NCBI GenBank assembly: GCA_017458125.1
Contig: JAFTGB010000029.1
Location: 1 to 60,494, forward strand
DNA from: Prevotella sp.
GTDB lineage: Bacteria; Bacteroidota; Bacteroidia; Bacteroidales; Bacteroidaceae
DNA length: 60,494 nucleotides
Direction: 5' to 3'
Translations under genes and position numbers: made by a program
Notes under the pieces: model-generated
Told to the model about the DNA's origin: nothing
Databases searched by the model: none
The model's input: only the letters and a program-made list of their open reading frames with translations
Shown: positions 58,947 to 60,494 of the stretch, piece by piece
Layout: the number at the start of each line of letters is the position of its first letter
Position numbering within the stretch: the stretch's first letter is position 1

Positions 58947-60494
58947 ATGAATACGAACATATTCCTCCAGCAGTTAGCCCAGCGCATGGACGGCGACCGC
59001 AAGGCCATCAGCCAGGCACAGGCCATCTTGCGCTCCATGATAGACAGGAAGCTGTGGAAACAGATGGAGTCGGCCGCGGAACTACCGAAAGACATAGAGC
59101 AGGTGGAGACGATGCTGGAGTGCCATAACATCTTCTTCCGCTTCATCACGCTCAGCGACCGCTGGTGGACCCACTGCACGGGCTACATGATGGGATTTAT
59201 GGCCGATGACAATACTCCCGTCATACTCAAGCCCGGCTTCACCGACTATAAATTCATACATCCGAAGACCAACCAGCCGATGACGGCCAGCCGGCATGCT
59301 GACCTGCTGAAGCAGGAGGCACTGATAACGTGTCTGCCTCTGACAGGTAACGACCTGACCATCAAGAAAATGTTACTCTTTTCAGCGAATAATCTCTGCG
59401 TGTATGACCTGCTGTACTTCCTGATGACAGGCATAGGCGTGGCACTGCTTACGATGTTCACCCCTTACGTCTCGAAGTTAATCTTCTCGGAGGTCATCCC
59501 CTCTGGCGATGCCAACCAGATTGTTCCCATTGCGGTGCTGCTCTTCAGTGCCGCCGTCGGACTGACGATGGTATATATAGCCCGTAACCTGGTAGTGGCA
59601 CGTATCAAGGACAAGGTGGAGTATGCGCTGCAGACGGCTCTCATGTCGCGCCTGCTGCAGATGCCCACCACCTTTGCCAAGAGGTTTACGCCTGGCGACC
59701 TCAGCAACCGCCTGCTGTCGCTGTCGCGCGTGAGTTCCAACCTGTCTGCCAGTTTCCTGTCGATGTTCCTGACCTTCCTGTTCTCGTTCGTCATGGTCGC
59801 ACAGTTCTTCATCTATGGCGGACCGCTGCTCTACACTGGCATCATCGTCGTTCTGATACGGATCGTAGCCCTCATACTGGAGAGCCACTATACACAAAAA
59901 GTGCAGCGCAATGTGAACGCCAGCGGATCACGACTCATAGGCATGTTGTTTGCCCTGTTTTCAGGCATCCAGAAGATCAAGACCACGGGAGCGGAGTTCC
60001 GTGCCTTCCATCAATGGGCGAAGGCATACGCCCCCACAGAGGCCTATAGCAGCCGCCAGCCGCTGGTCAGTTTCGTCGTAACCGGCATCGGCTACTGCCT
60101 CAGGCTGTTGCCCATGATCGTGACCATGTGGGCAGCCTGGTACTACCAGTTGTCGCTCTCCGACTATATCGCCTATTGCGCCGTGCTGGGAATTGTCTGC
60201 CAGGCCGTGTCCAACTTGCAGGGCATTACGTCCCTGATGTCGCGCATGCTGCCAGAGATACAGCTCTGCCGGCCTATCCTGACTGGAAAGACGGAGGTAA
60301 AGGAGAATACCAATGTGGTGAAGCAGATTACGGGCCAGATAGACATTCGAGGCCTGAAGTTCCGCTATGCCGACGACATGCCCCTGCTCTTCGACGGCCT
60401 CAACCTGACCATCCGCAGTGGCGACTACGTGGCACTGGTCGGAGCGTCGGGCTGTGGAAAAAGCACGCTGATGCGACTGATGCTGGGCCTGGAA
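58947..60494 (+). CDS. second NHLM-type ABC exporter, truncated by window end
   Basis: 516 codons are present; the gene continues past the window. The N-terminal about 135 residues form the accessory domain of TIGR03797-type transporters: DRWWTHCTGYMMGFMADDNT then ILKPGFTDYKFIHP and TCLPLTGNDLTIKKMLLFS. The membrane domain follows (about 150-440: IGVALLTMFTPYVSKLIFSE, LQMPTTFAKRFTPGDLSNRL). The ATPase begins IDIRGLKFRYADDMPLLFDG and Walker A GASGCGKST (about 501-509) is visible; the signature and Walker B lie outside. It probably forms the exporter together with the ABC protein before it. The cargo gene may be downstream of the window. Confidence 0.85.
   Translation, partial: MNTNIFLQQLAQRMDGDRKAISQAQAILRSMIDRKLWKQMESAAELPKDIEQVETMLECHNIFFRFITLSDRWWTHCTGYMMGFMADDNTPVILKPGFTDYKFIHPKTNQPMTASRHADLLKQEALITCLPLTGNDLTIKKMLLFSANNLCVYDLLYFLMTGIGVALLTMFTPYVSKLIFSEVIPSGDANQIVPIAVLLFSAAVGLTMVYIARNLVVARIKDKVEYALQTALMSRLLQMPTTFAKRFTPGDLSNRLLSLSRVSSNLSASFLSMFLTFLFSFVMVAQFFIYGGPLLYTGIIVVLIRIVALILESHYTQKVQRNVNASGSRLIGMLFALFSGIQKIKTTGAEFRAFHQWAKAYAPTEAYSSRQPLVSFVVTGIGYCLRLLPMIVTMWAAWYYQLSLSDYIAYCAVLGIVCQAVSNLQGITSLMSRMLPEIQLCRPILTGKTEVKENTNVVKQITGQIDIRGLKFRYADDMPLLFDGLNLTIRSGDYVALVGASGCGKSTLMRLMLGLE

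Overview
The window comes from a Bacteroidales genome, most likely Prevotellaceae (Prevotella-like). The evidence is internal: the promoters fit the Bacteroidetes pattern TTTG-N19-21-TAnnTTTG; most genes lack a strong Shine-Dalgarno; the arginine pathway uses an N-succinylornithine-type carbamoyltransferase; and there are an Oar-like TonB receptor, a DUF4271 gene beside hemD, and a secreted protein with the Prevotella-type C-terminal tail. GC is moderately high except in an AT-rich insert at about 340-1460.

Layout. 1-340 is the 3' end of a YifB/ComM AAA+ gene. 341-1468 is an AT-rich island with two unrecognised genes, leading into a Fic gene with a palindromic operator. 2407-7968 is a tight three-gene run: GH28, an ATP-grasp ligase and GH2. 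8030-13199 (minus) holds tRNA-Gln and the run metK-DUF4271-hemD-rnpA-yidD-tyrS, driven by a duplicated promoter block. 13242-19190 is accessory DNA: decayed reading frames, a 914-aa surface protein, a large inverted repeat, a 65-aa peptide gene, two phased repeat arrays and a nucleotidyltransferase. 19278-27171 (minus) is a Na/Pi cotransporter, TonB receptor and M16 peptidase. 27245-40762 is a nucleoside kinase followed by a long arginine/proline cluster: argR, GNAT acyltransferase, argG, argC, argD, proC, XRE-cupin, acyl-CoA ligase, proB, proA, argF', and a threonine-aldolase-like gene. 40757-42878 (minus) is a pair of pectinesterases. Then come tRNA-Pro, tcdA, a third repeat array, a membrane AraC regulator with a cupin lipoprotein and an SLC13 permease, a fourth AT-rich array, a PAP2 phosphatase fused to a barrel-like domain, an RND efflux trio, and a HlyD/ABC/ABC export operon that runs off the end.

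How the genes work together. The arginine/proline cluster covers much of glutamate to ornithine, citrulline and argininosuccinate, plus proline; argB, a deacylase and argH are not in the window. Pectin or galactan breakdown is represented twice (GH28/GH2 and the pectinesterases). The terminal operon matches the architecture of the NHLM/NHLP peptide export system but its first ABC protein has no C39 peptidase domain.

Most unusual signals: (1) intergenic arrays of degenerate repeats spaced at 22 bp (about two helical turns), ending in GC-rich palindromes, at 17466-17650, 17796-17915 and 43916-44090, with a looser AT-rich relative at 47781-47892; (2) the peptidase-less NHLM-type exporter; (3) the 65-aa precursor-like peptide beside a PF14907-type nucleotidyltransferase; (4) the Fic gene with its own palindromic operator.
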